From Paramuribaculum sp. (GTDB lineage: Bacteria > Bacteroidota > Bacteroidia > Bacteroidales > Muribaculaceae): a stretch of 34,479 nucleotides of DNA. The notes below the pieces were generated by a model that saw nothing but the letters and a program-made list of their open reading frames with translations, was not told the origin of the DNA and searched no databases. A program made the translations under genes and the position numbers. Below are positions 8,425 through 16,501 of the stretch, one piece after another; positions within the stretch are counted from its first letter, which is position 1; each line of letters starts with the position of its first letter. The DNA is taken from the NCBI GenBank assembly GCA_009775605.1, contig VSPV01000006.1, forward strand, positions 1 through 34,479. Direction: 5' to 3'.

Positions 8425-8750
8425 ATGTATTTTCAAATCTCCGTGCCGCGAGAGACACCGTATATAATAAGGTGTGGCACACCCCGAAAGGGAAGCTCTC
8501 TTCTAAATTGAGGGGCCTTTGCGACGGTATTCCTCAAAAACAACGGCTCTTGGTCGTAAGCATCATGCTATGTGCCTTCGTCCTGATTGCATTCTTCGTG
8601 TTCGGTCATGCCTGCTATAAAATCGGACTGGGTCACTCCGACCGACTTGTGGAGGTCGAACATATACAGCCACTGGAAATCAACAATCCCGATGTCGAAC
8701 CGATAACTTCCGCCGCCTATGACAATGCAGGAATGGAAAGCGAGGATTAA
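8421..8750 (+). CDS. traL: TraL, DUF3989 membrane protein
   Basis: A 109-residue protein with a basic cytoplasmic N-terminal half, a membrane helix at about 48-67 and a short acidic periplasmic tail. The arrangement and size fit TraL (DUF3989), a small subunit found between traK and traM. Its last 32 bases overlap the start of traM in another frame, an unusually long overlap for this operon. Function in the complex is not known. Confidence 0.88.
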   Translation: MNVFSNLRAARDTVYNKVWHTPKGKLSSKLRGLCDGIPQKQRLLVVSIMLCAFVLIAFFVFGHACYKIGLGHSDRLVEVEHIQPLEINNPDVEPITSAAYDNAGMESED

Positions 8751-9921
8751 CGGTTTCTTCCAGCCAAAATCACAGGCGGAACGGCAGAAGATGATGAAAT
8801 ATCTGGTGGTGATGCCTGCCGCCATTCTCTGCGGTGCCGTGATATTATGGCTTCTTTACTCCAACCTCAACAAAAGCGACGAGCATGTTGGCGACGCCTT
8901 CAACACCGAGATACCCGAAGGCGAGAACGACGGCATGAAAGACAAGATGTCGGAATATGAGGCCGCTGAAGCCGCGAAAGAGAAAGAGACCCGTCAGCAG
9001 ACGGTATCCGTCCTCGACACTCTCACAGCCGCAACCCCGCAAGACAGCGATATGCGTCAGCCTTCGGCGGTGGAAACATCGGCTCAGGCGTATCAGGAAG
9101 TGCAGGCTTCGCTCGATGATTTCTTCGTGCCGGAGAGCAGCGAGGCGGCACAGGTCGCCGAGTTGCAGGCAAGGATAGACGAGCTGGAAGCACAAAATGC
9201 GATGGCACAGCAGCAACAGCAGCCGGACCAAATGGAAATGCTTGAACGCTCCTACCAGTTGGCGGCTCAATATATGGGTAACGGCAACGGCGGCAATTAT
9301 GCGCCTCCGTCCTCTACCGACGATGAGAAAGGCAAGCGCAATGTGCAGCCGGTGGCGCAGGTGAGCAGAAATGTCGTATCATCCCTCAGTGCGTCGTCAA
9401 GCAGAAGTTTCAACACCTCGGTCGGATCATCCGGAATTGTAAATAAGAACACGATTGCCGCAGTTGTCGCCAACAACCAGAGTGTAACCAACGGAGAAAG
9501 CGTAAAGTTACGGACCACTGAACCTATGTGGGTAGGCTCAAGGCTGATACCAAGCAACACCGTAATCGTCGGCTCTGCAAGAGTGCAGGGCGAGAGGCTG
9601 GAAATCGAAATATCCTCTATCGAGTGCGAAGGCTCCATCTACGATGTGGAATTGCAGGTCTATGACTCCGACGGCCAGGAAGGTATCAACATTCCCAATT
9701 CTATGGAGAGTGACGCGCTTCACGAAATCGGTGCCAATATGGGCAGTACGATGGGTAGCTCAATTAACATCTCCACCAATACCGGAGCGCAGATTGCCTC
9801 CGATGTGGGGCGAGGATTGATAAATGGTGTCAGCCAGTATCTCAACAAGAAGCTGCGGACCGTGAAAGTCCACCTCAAAGCCGGCTATCGTGTAATGCTT
9901 CACCAGCCGGAAGATATATGA
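8719..9921 (+). CDS. traM: TraM (VirB10-like)
   Basis: This 400-residue protein has an N-terminal cytoplasmic part (FFQPKSQAERQKMMKYLVVMP), one membrane helix (about 33-51), a long acidic and Gln-rich periplasmic spacer including a coiled-coil-like and poly-Gln stretch (about 140-180), and a C-terminal beta-rich domain from about 245. This is the TraM/VirB10-like architecture, spanning the periplasm. The start at 8719 is inside traL; an ATG six bases later is equally possible. The variable spacer is normal for the family. Confidence 0.93.
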   Translation: MTMQEWKARINGFFQPKSQAERQKMMKYLVVMPAAILCGAVILWLLYSNLNKSDEHVGDAFNTEIPEGENDGMKDKMSEYEAAEAAKEKETRQQTVSVLDTLTAATPQDSDMRQPSAVETSAQAYQEVQASLDDFFVPESSEAAQVAELQARIDELEAQNAMAQQQQQPDQMEMLERSYQLAAQYMGNGNGGNYAPPSSTDDEKGKRNVQPVAQVSRNVVSSLSASSSRSFNTSVGSSGIVNKNTIAAVVANNQSVTNGESVKLRTTEPMWVGSRLIPSNTVIVGSARVQGERLEIEISSIECEGSIYDVELQVYDSDGQEGINIPNSMESDALHEIGANMGSTMGSSINISTNTGAQIASDVGRGLINGVSQYLNKKLRTVKVHLKAGYRVMLHQPEDI

Positions 9922-9947
9922 TTATTTACCACTTAATCCACAATCAA

Positions 9948-10973
9948 ATGAATTTCAAATTATTTGTTCTTTCTCTCGTTGCCGTCCTCTGTATGGCAAC
10001 TCCCGCCTTTGCAAAAGGCAAAAAGACGGTCAATAGTGCCGATAACAATGTATCGCCTGATACAGAACAGGTAGCAGCCAAAGCGACTGAACACGACATG
10101 AACGTGTACGGTGACAACTACACCGACGGCGACAAGTTCGACGGACTTACCCGCAAAGTAGGTTTCGACCGCATGATTCCGCCTCACGCACTGGAGGTAT
10201 GCTATAACAAGACGACGCATATCATCTTCCCGGCTGAAATCACTTATGTCGATTTGGGCAATGAAAACCTTGTCGCCGGACTTGCCGACGGCGCGAAGAA
10301 CGTGCTGCGTGTCAAATCAGCCTTCAAGTCGTTCAAGCAGGAAACTAACCTGTCGGTAATAACCGATGATGGGTCATATTATACCTTCAACGTCAAATTT
10401 GCGAAAGAGCCTCTGCTTCTGAGTATTGAGATGACAGACTTTCTCCACGACGGAGAATCGGTGAACCGCCCCAACAACGCACAGGAAATCTATCTTGAAC
10501 GCCTCGGCAGTGAGAGTCCTATGCTTGTAAAACTGATTATGAAAAGTATCTACAAGCAGAACAAGCGCGAAATCAAGCATATCGGCTCAAAGCGTTTCGG
10601 CGTGCAGTTCCTTCTGAAATCCATCTATGCCAACAACGGGTTGCTCTACTTTCATACCGAGTTGAAAAACACTTCCAACATTCCTTTCGACATAGATTTT
10701 GTATCGTTCAAAGTTGTGGATAAGAAAGTTATCAAGCGAACTGCCATGCAGGAGCAGGTCTTGGACCCTCTGCGCGCCCAGAACTATGTAGTGGTTGTTC
10801 CCGCCAAATCATCAGAACGCACTGTGTTTGCGCTGGAGAAATTCACAATTCCCGATGACAAGCAGCTCGTGATCGAGGTTGCCGAAAAAGAGGGTGGCAG
10901 ACACCAGTCCTTCGTGGTGGAGAACGAGGATATTGTGCGTGCAAACGTAATCGACGAACTTTCAATCCAGTAA
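9948..10973 (+). CDS. traN: TraN, DUF4138 protein (VirB9-like)
   Basis: A 341-residue exported protein. The signal peptide (residues 1-22, ending TPAFA) appears only if translation starts at 9948, although the frame is open to 9918; the start is also preceded by CCACAATCAA, as in traI. The mature part contains the HIIFPAEITYVDLGN segment and a C-terminal domain typical of DUF4138/TraN, which plays the VirB9 role with TraM. The gene ends 3 bases before traO. Confidence 0.93.
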   Translation: MNFKLFVLSLVAVLCMATPAFAKGKKTVNSADNNVSPDTEQVAAKATEHDMNVYGDNYTDGDKFDGLTRKVGFDRMIPPHALEVCYNKTTHIIFPAEITYVDLGNENLVAGLADGAKNVLRVKSAFKSFKQETNLSVITDDGSYYTFNVKFAKEPLLLSIEMTDFLHDGESVNRPNNAQEIYLERLGSESPMLVKLIMKSIYKQNKREIKHIGSKRFGVQFLLKSIYANNGLLYFHTELKNTSNIPFDIDFVSFKVVDKKVIKRTAMQEQVLDPLRAQNYVVVVPAKSSERTVFALEKFTIPDDKQLVIEVAEKEGGRHQSFVVENEDIVRANVIDELSIQ

Positions 10974-10976
10974 TCT

Positions 10977-11558
10977 ATGAGAAAAGCGATAATGATAATC
11001 GCTGCCATGCTTGCCCTCTGCGGAGGGCAGGCAATGGCCCAGCGATGCCTCCCCGGTATGTCTGCGGTGGAAATAAAGGCTGATATGGCAGACGGTTTTT
11101 ATACCGGCAATTCCCGCGACTGCGGCTATTCATTCGGAGTGTATTACTCGGTATTCAAGGGCGGCGCGAACACATGGAGCTTCGGCGGCGAGTATCTCCA
11201 GACCTATAAGCCATACGCCGAAAAAGGTCGTATCCCCGTGGCGCAGTTCACGGCGGAGGCGGGATACAATCTCCACCTTGTCAGCGACTATTCTCAGACC
11301 TTCCACCTCTATGGCGGTTTATCGGCTATCGGCGGCTATGAAACGGTAAATTGGGGCAGACACACCCTGTCCGACGGCTCCACGCTCCACAACGGCGATG
11401 CCTTCATCTATGGCGGTGCGCTCACTCTCTCGGCGGATTTCTATCTCTCTGATAAAATTGCCCTGACAGCCAACGTGAAGGAGCGGTTTGTATTCGGCAA
11501 CTCAACCGGGCATTTCCATACGCAGTATGGTGTCGGTGTCAAATTCATAATCGAGTGA
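10977..11558 (+). CDS. traO: TraO, outer-membrane protein
   Basis: A 193-residue protein with a signal peptide (about residues 1-21, ending QAMAQ) and alternating beta strands with many aromatic and Gly residues, ending in a strand like an outer-membrane barrel (VGVKFIIE). It fits TraO of Bacteroides conjugative transposons. Cysteines at about 23 and 48 could form a disulfide. The stop codon is 5 bases before the next start. Confidence 0.9.
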   Translation: MRKAIMIIAAMLALCGGQAMAQRCLPGMSAVEIKADMADGFYTGNSRDCGYSFGVYYSVFKGGANTWSFGGEYLQTYKPYAEKGRIPVAQFTAEAGYNLHLVSDYSQTFHLYGGLSAIGGYETVNWGRHTLSDGSTLHNGDAFIYGGALTLSADFYLSDKIALTANVKERFVFGNSTGHFHTQYGVGVKFIIE

Positions 11559-11563
11559 TAATT

Positions 11564-11938
11564 ATGGAACCGGTTATAATCAACCTTGACATTCGTAAAA
11601 TCAGGCTCACGGATTTCATGAAAGCTCTTGGTCAGGAACACCCTGTATCGGCAGACGGTAATCTTCGCATTTACAAGGCTCCGTATGACCCGAAGGGCGA
11701 GCCTACTATGGTAATCAACACAGAGACAAATCTCTGGCGTGATACCAAATCGGGAGCATACGGCGGAATCTATGACCTTGCCTATGAACTGACAGGCTCG
11801 TGCAATATGCGTGATCTGAATATGTATATCGCCGGAGAAATGTCAAGTATTCAGAAAGTCAGCATCCGTCAAGTGCCAAAGGAGCAGATAAAGGAAGAAA
11901 ACCGTAAGCCGAAGCCGGGTCGCAAAATGCGTTTTTAG
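11564..11938 (+). CDS. Small primase-fold-like protein lacking zinc ligands
   Basis: This 124-residue protein resembles the N-terminal CHC2 zinc-binding module of DnaG-like primases in its order of segments (a short helix ending LTDFMKALGQEHP, then YKAPYDPKGEPTMVINTETNLW and an aromatic-glycine turn followed by a helix), but the Cys/His ligands of a zinc site are absent. It is directly followed by a second gene of similar plan (TraP), 3 bases later. The frame opens at a GTG at 11555 that overlaps traO; the ATG at 11564 is preferred. Function is probably in primer or DNA handling after transfer; this is inferred from resemblance and context. Confidence 0.65.
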   Translation: MEPVIINLDIRKIRLTDFMKALGQEHPVSADGNLRIYKAPYDPKGEPTMVINTETNLWRDTKSGAYGGIYDLAYELTGSCNMRDLNMYIAGEMSSIQKVSIRQVPKEQIKEENRKPKPGRKMRF

Positions 11939-11941
11939 CCT

Positions 11942-12814
11942 ATGGATATAGACGCCATCAAAGAAATATCCCTCGTGGATTTCCTGCATCATCTCGGCTA
12001 TGACCCGACAGGGCGCGACAGCAAAGGACAGTGGTTTTATGCCCCGTACCGCAACGAGAGAAAGCCCTCGTTCCATGTCAATCCGCGAAAAGGTGTATGG
12101 TTCGATTTTGGTACAGGCGAAGGCGGCGACATCTTCACTCTTGCCGGACTGTTGTCGGGCAAATCAGACTTTATCGGGCAGGCGCAATATATCGCCGAAA
12201 AGATGAATATGCCGGTAGCCACGCCTTACAAGCCGATGCCATTCGTGGAGGAACCGACATTCGAGAATGTGGAGGTTTCACGGCTGGAGTCGTCTGCGTT
12301 GCTCCGCTATTTAGAGCAACGCGGCATACCGAAAGAGATTGCACAACGCTACTGCGTGCAGGTGGACTATGAGTTGCACGGCAAAAGGTATTACGCCATC
12401 GGCTTTGAGAATAACGCCCACGGCTACGAGCTGCGTAACCCTTTTTTCAAGGGGAGTTATCCGCCGAAAAACATTACACGCATATCCGGCGGCAATCCCC
12501 GATGCAACGTGTTCGAGGGCTTCATCGACTTTCTTTCGGCTGAACGCCTCGGCTATAACGACGGAAACGACAGTGTTGTGCTTAACTCCGTGGCTAATGT
12601 CGGCAAGGCAATCCCGGCTCTTACGGAATACCCGCTGATACTGTGCTACCTCGACAACGACACCGCCGGGCGTGCCGCAGTCGTAAGACTGCTCCGCGAG
12701 TTCGGCGACAGGGTGAGCGACAAATCCGCGCTCTATCCCGACCACAAGGATCTGAACGACTATCTGATGTCGCTCAATCCCAAACAGATCACTAAACCCA
12801 AATTCAAATTATGA
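11942..12814 (+). CDS. traP: TraP, primase-like protein with Toprim domain
   Basis: A 290-residue DnaG-related protein. The N-terminal CHC2-like domain reads GQWFYAPYRNERKPSFHVN and DFGTGEGGDIFTLAGLL, that is, the fold pattern without the cysteines. The C-terminal Toprim domain shows the EGFIDFLSAE glutamate motif (about residues 183-192) and the LCYLDNDTAGRAA DxD-like motif (about 237-249). TraP primases of conjugative transposons probably prime the complementary strand in the recipient. The stop overlaps traQ by four bases. Confidence 0.88.
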   Translation: MDIDAIKEISLVDFLHHLGYDPTGRDSKGQWFYAPYRNERKPSFHVNPRKGVWFDFGTGEGGDIFTLAGLLSGKSDFIGQAQYIAEKMNMPVATPYKPMPFVEEPTFENVEVSRLESSALLRYLEQRGIPKEIAQRYCVQVDYELHGKRYYAIGFENNAHGYELRNPFFKGSYPPKNITRISGGNPRCNVFEGFIDFLSAERLGYNDGNDSVVLNSVANVGKAIPALTEYPLILCYLDNDTAGRAAVVRLLREFGDRVSDKSALYPDHKDLNDYLMSLNPKQITKPKFKL

Positions 12815-13338
12815 CTACAAATCTTTTTTCACGCATCGGCGATATTCGCCTTACACCCATCCGCTTTTTCGGGTTCTGGATTGCTCTGTTCGCAATCGTA
12901 ATCTCAATGACTTCCTGTTCCGACGACCTTGATGTGCAGCAGTCCTATCCGTTCACGGTGGAAGTGATGCCCTACGCAGACAAAATCACGCAGGGGCAGA
13001 CCGTGGAGCTGCGCTTCGAGATAAAGCCGGAGGGCAATTACACCAACACCCTCTACACAATCCGCTATTTCCAGTATGACGGCGAAGGCACACTCAAACT
13101 CGTCGATGGCCCGGTGCTTGTCAATAACGACCGTGTTCTTCTTGAAAGCAAGACATTCCGGCTCAATTACACTGCCAAGAGTGCCGATGCCCACAAATTC
13201 CTTGTGGTGGTTGAAGACAATTTCGGCTCTACTCCGTGGGAGCAGACCTTTGAGTTCAACGGCAAGGACAAAGGCGATGATAACGGCGGCACAATCATCG
13301 GCCCGGTTGTCGGCCCTGTAACTCCCGTTATCCGATGA
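12811..13338 (+). CDS. traQ: TraQ, DUF3872 lipoprotein
   Basis: A 175-residue protein with an N-terminal hydrophobic segment (about 19-35) and a lipobox-like SMTSC (Cys at about 36), then a beta-rich domain of about 115 residues with the PYADKITQGQTVELRF segment. It fits TraQ/DUF3872. The C-terminal 20 residues are Gly/Pro/Val-rich. It overlaps both TraP (ATGA) and the following lysozyme gene (ATGA at 13335-13338), so these three are coupled. Confidence 0.88.
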   Translation: MTTNLFSRIGDIRLTPIRFFGFWIALFAIVISMTSCSDDLDVQQSYPFTVEVMPYADKITQGQTVELRFEIKPEGNYTNTLYTIRYFQYDGEGTLKLVDGPVLVNNDRVLLESKTFRLNYTAKSADAHKFLVVVEDNFGSTPWEQTFEFNGKDKGDDNGGTIIGPVVGPVTPVIR

Positions 13339-13826
13339 AAAAACTGTTATTCTTCTTCGTGGCGTTGCTGTCCCTTGTGGCGGCAACGCCCGCCGCCCAC
13401 GCAAAGAGGTCTATTATGGAGCTGCCGCCGTTTGAACGTGCTGTGCTGATAATAAAGAAGTTTGAGACGCTCCATAAGCCGAAACACTGGCCCTATGTCG
13501 GCTACGGTCACCAAGTCCAGCCCGGAGAACCTTACCGCCGTGGCGTGCAGCTCACCGAAAGACAGGCTGACATCCTGTTGCGAAAAGATCTCCGGAAGTT
13601 TTGCGCCTTGTATTCGCAGTACGGCAAGGATTCCATCCTTTTAGCCTGCCTCGCCTACAACTGCGGCCCCGGTGTCGTCAACAAAAGCAGCGTGCTGAAA
13701 AAGCTCAAAGCCGGCAACCGCGACATCTTCAAATCCTACACCGCCCACTGCCGCTATAAAGGCAAATGGCACAAAGGCTTATACAGCCGTCGTTTGACCG
13801 AGTTCGCTGTCCTTTTCATTCCGTAG
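13335..13826 (+). CDS. Lysozyme-like muramidase of the mating apparatus
   Basis: A 163-residue secreted protein with a signal peptide (about 1-23) and a phage-type lysozyme domain: KKFETLHKPKHWPYVGYGHQ, with the expected catalytic Glu at residue 44 and the conserved GYGH turn at 56-59, followed by a typical LACLAYNCGPGVV segment. The Asp that usually lies between Glu and GYGH in T4/lambdoid enzymes is missing; relatives in Bacteroides conjugative transposons look the same. It would open peptidoglycan for the transfer channel, as VirB1 does elsewhere. It is the last + strand tra gene. Confidence 0.85.
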   Translation: MKKLLFFFVALLSLVAATPAAHAKRSIMELPPFERAVLIIKKFETLHKPKHWPYVGYGHQVQPGEPYRRGVQLTERQADILLRKDLRKFCALYSQYGKDSILLACLAYNCGPGVVNKSSVLKKLKAGNRDIFKSYTAHCRYKGKWHKGLYSRRLTEFAVLFIP

Positions 13827-13851
13827 AATCAGCGTCTAATAAATGCGCTGA

Positions 13852-13881
13852 GGGGATGCACTCTTTTCGGAGTGTGTCCCC
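13852..13881 (+). terminator. Hairpin after the tra operon
   Basis: GGGGATGCACTC pairs with GAGTGTGTCCCC over 12 positions with two G-U pairs and a 6-base loop, 26 bases after the lysozyme stop. Only a weak T tract follows (TTGATGTATCTT), so the efficiency of termination is uncertain. It separates the + strand tra operon from the converging lipoprotein gene. Confidence 0.6.
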
Positions 13882-13950
13882 TTGATGTATCTTGTAGTCA
13901 AATCAACAAAAATTTCAAATTGCTTCGATAATGATTTTGCACAGTATCAT

Positions 13951-15000
13951 TTATCTGATTTGAAATTCAACATACACCGTGTCGCTTTTCTGTATTGGAT
14001 ATGGCGGATAATGGAATGTTTTTACGAGACGGTACGTAGCGGGTTTATCACTCAGGTCATAAATCCACGGCTTTATAGTCATCTTGAATGTACCATCAGG
14101 TCGCACGACATATCCAATATCATTAAAACATACTTCTGTTCCTTTTGCCAAAAGTTCAAGATACTTCCCGGAGTATGGAGCTTTAGTCCAATTTCCTTTT
14201 AACGATTGTTTATCGATCCTATACCATTCGCCAGTAGTCAAATCTATATTGCGATTATTCGCAAATTCCACGATAATCGAATCTATTGGACTCTTAATCG
14301 GTTTTGGACTGATAATGGACATTGACATGCCATCGGCGGTCGAATAGGATTTTTGAGTTAAGTCATGTTCCCTTTCAAATGAATATGTTGTCCCGACCGG
14401 AAGATATTCCCACGTTGAATCCGTGAATACAAGTTTTGCAGTACTTCCAACTGCAGTAATCTCGCCTGATATTGGATTTCCAGAGGCATCGGTTCCTGTG
14501 AAGACAAGTTTACCATTCTTCAGCTCCCCAAATCCATTATCAATATCCGTAAGTCGAAACAATTTTATAAAGACATTATACCCATTTTCCGCTTTGCTGA
14601 TTACAAGAGTCGATCCGTCGTCTCGGTTTTCAAATTCACCGAGATATTTTATGTTATAGACATACTCGTCATTGCCGGGCATATAGGGTTCAAGCTCTAC
14701 AGACAAAAGCGAGTCGTGCCTAACAATCGGCAATGTCCTACTGAGAGTCCCGACGTAAGAAAAATTTAGAGAATCTCCCGCTTGTGCCTCAATATGGAAA
14801 TTCCCTAAAGTGTCGGTCAGAAACGTCTTGCAATCGGAAACACGCTTTATCACCGCTTGCCGGAGAGGTGTTTTATCCTGACCATCAAGCACAGTTCCAT
14901 CAATAATCACCATATCAGGTGCGTCAGTCTTTTGTGATTTACACCCGACAACAGTAAGAATTGACAAAAGAATTATAATGGTTAGGTATACCCTGTTCAT
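13951..15000 (-). CDS. Lipoprotein with carboxypeptidase-regulatory-like domain
   Basis: A 349-residue protein with a signal peptide and lipobox (LTVVGC, Cys at about 20). The first 110 residues resemble the beta-sandwich CarboxypepD_reg domain that opens many Bacteroidetes surface proteins (GTVLDGQDKTPLRQAVIKR, DTLGNFHIEAQAGDSL). The middle part is a beta-rich repeat of unknown type and the last 100 residues form another beta domain (PIDSIIVEFANN to the end). Function is unknown. Its start overlaps the stop of the upstream META-domain gene (14997-15000), so the two form an operon. They may be cargo of the element. Confidence 0.75.
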   Translation of the reverse strand: MNRVYLTIIILLSILTVVGCKSQKTDAPDMVIIDGTVLDGQDKTPLRQAVIKRVSDCKTFLTDTLGNFHIEAQAGDSLNFSYVGTLSRTLPIVRHDSLLSVELEPYMPGNDEYVYNIKYLGEFENRDDGSTLVISKAENGYNVFIKLFRLTDIDNGFGELKNGKLVFTGTDASGNPISGEITAVGSTAKLVFTDSTWEYLPVGTTYSFEREHDLTQKSYSTADGMSMSIISPKPIKSPIDSIIVEFANNRNIDLTTGEWYRIDKQSLKGNWTKAPYSGKYLELLAKGTEVCFNDIGYVVRPDGTFKMTIKPWIYDLSDKPATYRLVKTFHYPPYPIQKSDTVYVEFQIR

Positions 15001-15488
15001 TTGATTTCTGTTTTTGCTTTGCGAAGCAATATATATTCTGCGGGAGCCGAACCCATCAGTCTCACGCCGGAGTTATACTGAACATCTATTGTGGATATGT
15101 GGGGAAGAATCCGTCGCAAGGCATCCTCAGTCTGCATGTCGTCGCACGCCATTTCGGTCATAGCTCCGTCGCCGAGTTTGATGGAATCGCCCTTTACAGT
15201 ATATGACCCGCTGATGGAGTTGCAGTTTGTCATGATGAAATATGTGCTGTCTTCAAAGACGATATACGGTTTCATGCTCGATGACGTCTCGTCAGGGCGC
15301 ACATAGTCGGAGTCGCTGAAAACGATGTTTTCGATATACCATTGTCCGCGAATGTCGGCGTTAGCGACTTCGGTCTGTGCCACGTTATCGGCATTAACCG
15401 CTTTTGTCCCTTTATTACTTGAGCATCCGAACGCCGTTGCCATCAGTAAAGCGACACTGGCAATGAAAAAAATGTTGTATGTTTTCAT
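14997..15488 (-). CDS. META-domain (HslJ-like) lipoprotein
   Basis: A 163-residue protein with a lipoprotein signal peptide (lipobox ATAFGC, Cys at about 22) and a META/HslJ-like domain: QWYIENIVF, then NCNSISGSYTVKGDSIKLG and AMTEMAC, which is the family's typical Cys-Asn/Gly-Tyr/Met-Ala-Cys pattern. META proteins are associated with envelope stress or motility in other bacteria. A direct overlap with the next gene (ATGA) shows joint translation. No clear promoter was picked out; the region upstream holds the small gene downstream of HU. Confidence 0.78.
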   Translation of the reverse strand: MKTYNIFFIASVALLMATAFGCSSNKGTKAVNADNVAQTEVANADIRGQWYIENIVFSDSDYVRPDETSSSMKPYIVFEDSTYFIMTNCNSISGSYTVKGDSIKLGDGAMTEMACDDMQTEDALRRILPHISTIDVQYNSGVRLMGSAPAEYILLRKAKTEIK

Positions 15489-15565
15489 AAAAAACTGTTC
15501 CTATAATGTTTCTTTTGGGTTTACTGTGGGTGCATATAATCAGAACGCCTCTTTCCTTTCTCGGT

Positions 15566-15727
15566 TCAATCCCAGTCGTTCAACGACTCTATATATCTGT
15601 CAATATCAAGGACACTAACGTATTTATTACGGTTCTTGCGACATTCGGCGCAGTCGCAGTTATCAGATTGGGAATGGTTTGATTCCGTTTCTGGCTCTAT
15701 TTCTTCAAAACTATCTTCCATAATCAT
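15566..15727 (-). CDS. 53-residue CxCxxC small protein coupled to HU gene
   Basis: A short frame starts with ATG at 15727, overlapping the HU stop by four bases (ATGA). It encodes 53 residues: an acidic N-terminal part rich in Glu, a CDCAECRKNRNKY segment with three cysteines (CxCxxC, residues about 24-29) and an acidic C-terminal helix ending SLNDWD. The cysteine cluster suggests a metal-binding or redox role; no family is recognised. Codon use resembles its neighbours. Confidence 0.55.
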   Translation of the reverse strand: MIMEDSFEEIEPETESNHSQSDNCDCAECRKNRNKYVSVLDIDRYIESLNDWD

Positions 15728-15999
15728 TTTGCCAAATCCTCCTTGAAAGAATTGGCTGGCTTGAAAGCAGGAATGTTGTGAGCCGGGATGATGAGGGTGG
15801 TGTTCTTGCTGATGTTGCGGGCTGTCTTCTCGGCGCGGGTCTTTACGATGAAGGAGCCGAAGCCGCGAAGATACACGTTCTCTCCATGTGCGAGGCTTTC
15901 TTTCACAACGGTCATGAACTGCTCGACCACCGAGAGAACAGAGGTCTTGTCGATGCCAGTTGTCTTGGCTATCTCGTTAATTATATCTGCTTTAGTCAT
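15724..15999 (-). CDS. HU-family DNA-binding protein
   Basis: A 91-residue histone-like protein. MTKADIINEIAKTTGI, VVKESLAHGENVYLRGFGSF and the basic arm ending in NIPAFKPANSF are typical of HU/IHF; the length is standard. It bends DNA and, in an integrative element, could support excision or transfer complexes. A near-perfect -7 box for this gene lies at 16031-16038. A 53-residue gene overlaps its stop codon. Confidence 0.95.
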   Translation of the reverse strand: MTKADIINEIAKTTGIDKTSVLSVVEQFMTVVKESLAHGENVYLRGFGSFIVKTRAEKTARNISKNTTLIIPAHNIPAFKPANSFKEDLAK

Positions 16000-16030
16000 A
16001 TTGTCTTGAATTTGATGAGTTTTTGAATTA

Positions 16031-16038
16031 CAAAATTA
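16031..16038 (-). promoter_or_regulatory. -7 promoter box for the HU gene
   Basis: On the - strand the word is TAATTTTG, a full match to the Bacteroidetes -7 consensus TAnnTTTG, 32-39 bases upstream of the HU start codon. No clear TTTG -33 element is visible at the usual spacing. Confidence 0.55.
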
Positions 16039-16077
16039 CTGAATTTTCGTGAATTTCCGATGAATATCTGCCTAAAC

Positions 16078-16092
16078 GCCGCCTGTGGCGGC
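16078..16092. repeat. Short GC-rich hairpin upstream of HU
   Basis: GCCGCC pairs with GGCGGC around a TGT loop. It lies between the HU promoter and the terminator of the next gene cluster; it may be part of a bidirectional stop or an operator. Confidence 0.35.
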
Positions 16093-16115
16093 CGAAATTT
16101 TTTGCCAAAAATTAA

Positions 16116-16146
16116 GCTGGGCGACTTCATCACGAGGTCGTCCAGC
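16116..16146 (-). terminator. Terminator of the PcfJ/DUF3873-like gene cluster
   Basis: GCTGGGCGAC (16116-16125) pairs with GTCGTCCAGC (16137-16146) with one G-U pair and an 11-base loop. On the - strand the stem is followed by TTAATTTTT, giving a Rho-independent terminator for the - strand cluster that ends with the gene at 16177. Confidence 0.7.
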
Positions 16147-16176
16147 CTGCTGTATTACGACTTGGCAAATATCTTT

Positions 16177-16494
16177 TCAGAAATGGGTGTATAGACCTGT
16201 CACATCCGTAAAGATTTCCTCCAGCATATCACAATAGACACCATCAATCTTCTCGATGTCTTTTGTCGTCACCTCAAAGGTCTTGTGGTTCATGGACTGG
16301 CGGTAAAACCGCACGTTGTAGAGGTCTGCACCCTCGTCATAGGTGATTTCAAGGCGGTTAGCCGATGTCTTGTTACGGCTGAGGCTCATTCTCAATCCGT
16401 TGCCGAGATTGATGAAGTCGTGGCTTCCCGTCATTGCGGCGAAGCGGTGTCCTCCGATTTGCTGGAGTATCGTTTTTGCAATCAAATTATCCAT
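16177..16494 (-). CDS. Hypothetical accessory protein of conjugative element
   Basis: A 105-residue protein (start MDNLIAKTILQQIGGHRF). It is a mixed alpha/beta protein with a basic centre (GLRMSLSRNKTSANRLEITYDEG) and aromatic residues; no motif is recognised. The longer frame to 16644 overlaps the upstream gene and reads as low-complexity, so the start at 16494, preceded by AGAACT in the style of the cluster's leaders, is preferred. It ends the cluster before a terminator. Such small proteins are common next to PcfJ/PcfK genes in Bacteroidetes elements; function unknown. Confidence 0.65.
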   Translation of the reverse strand: MDNLIAKTILQQIGGHRFAAMTGSHDFINLGNGLRMSLSRNKTSANRLEITYDEGADLYNVRFYRQSMNHKTFEVTTKDIEKIDGVYCDMLEEIFTDVTGLYTHF

Positions 16495-16501
16495 AGTTCT
16501 A

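Noticed and set aside
8568..9270. Antisense frames opposite traL and traM
   Set aside because: Shadows; low-complexity translations driven by the coding strand.
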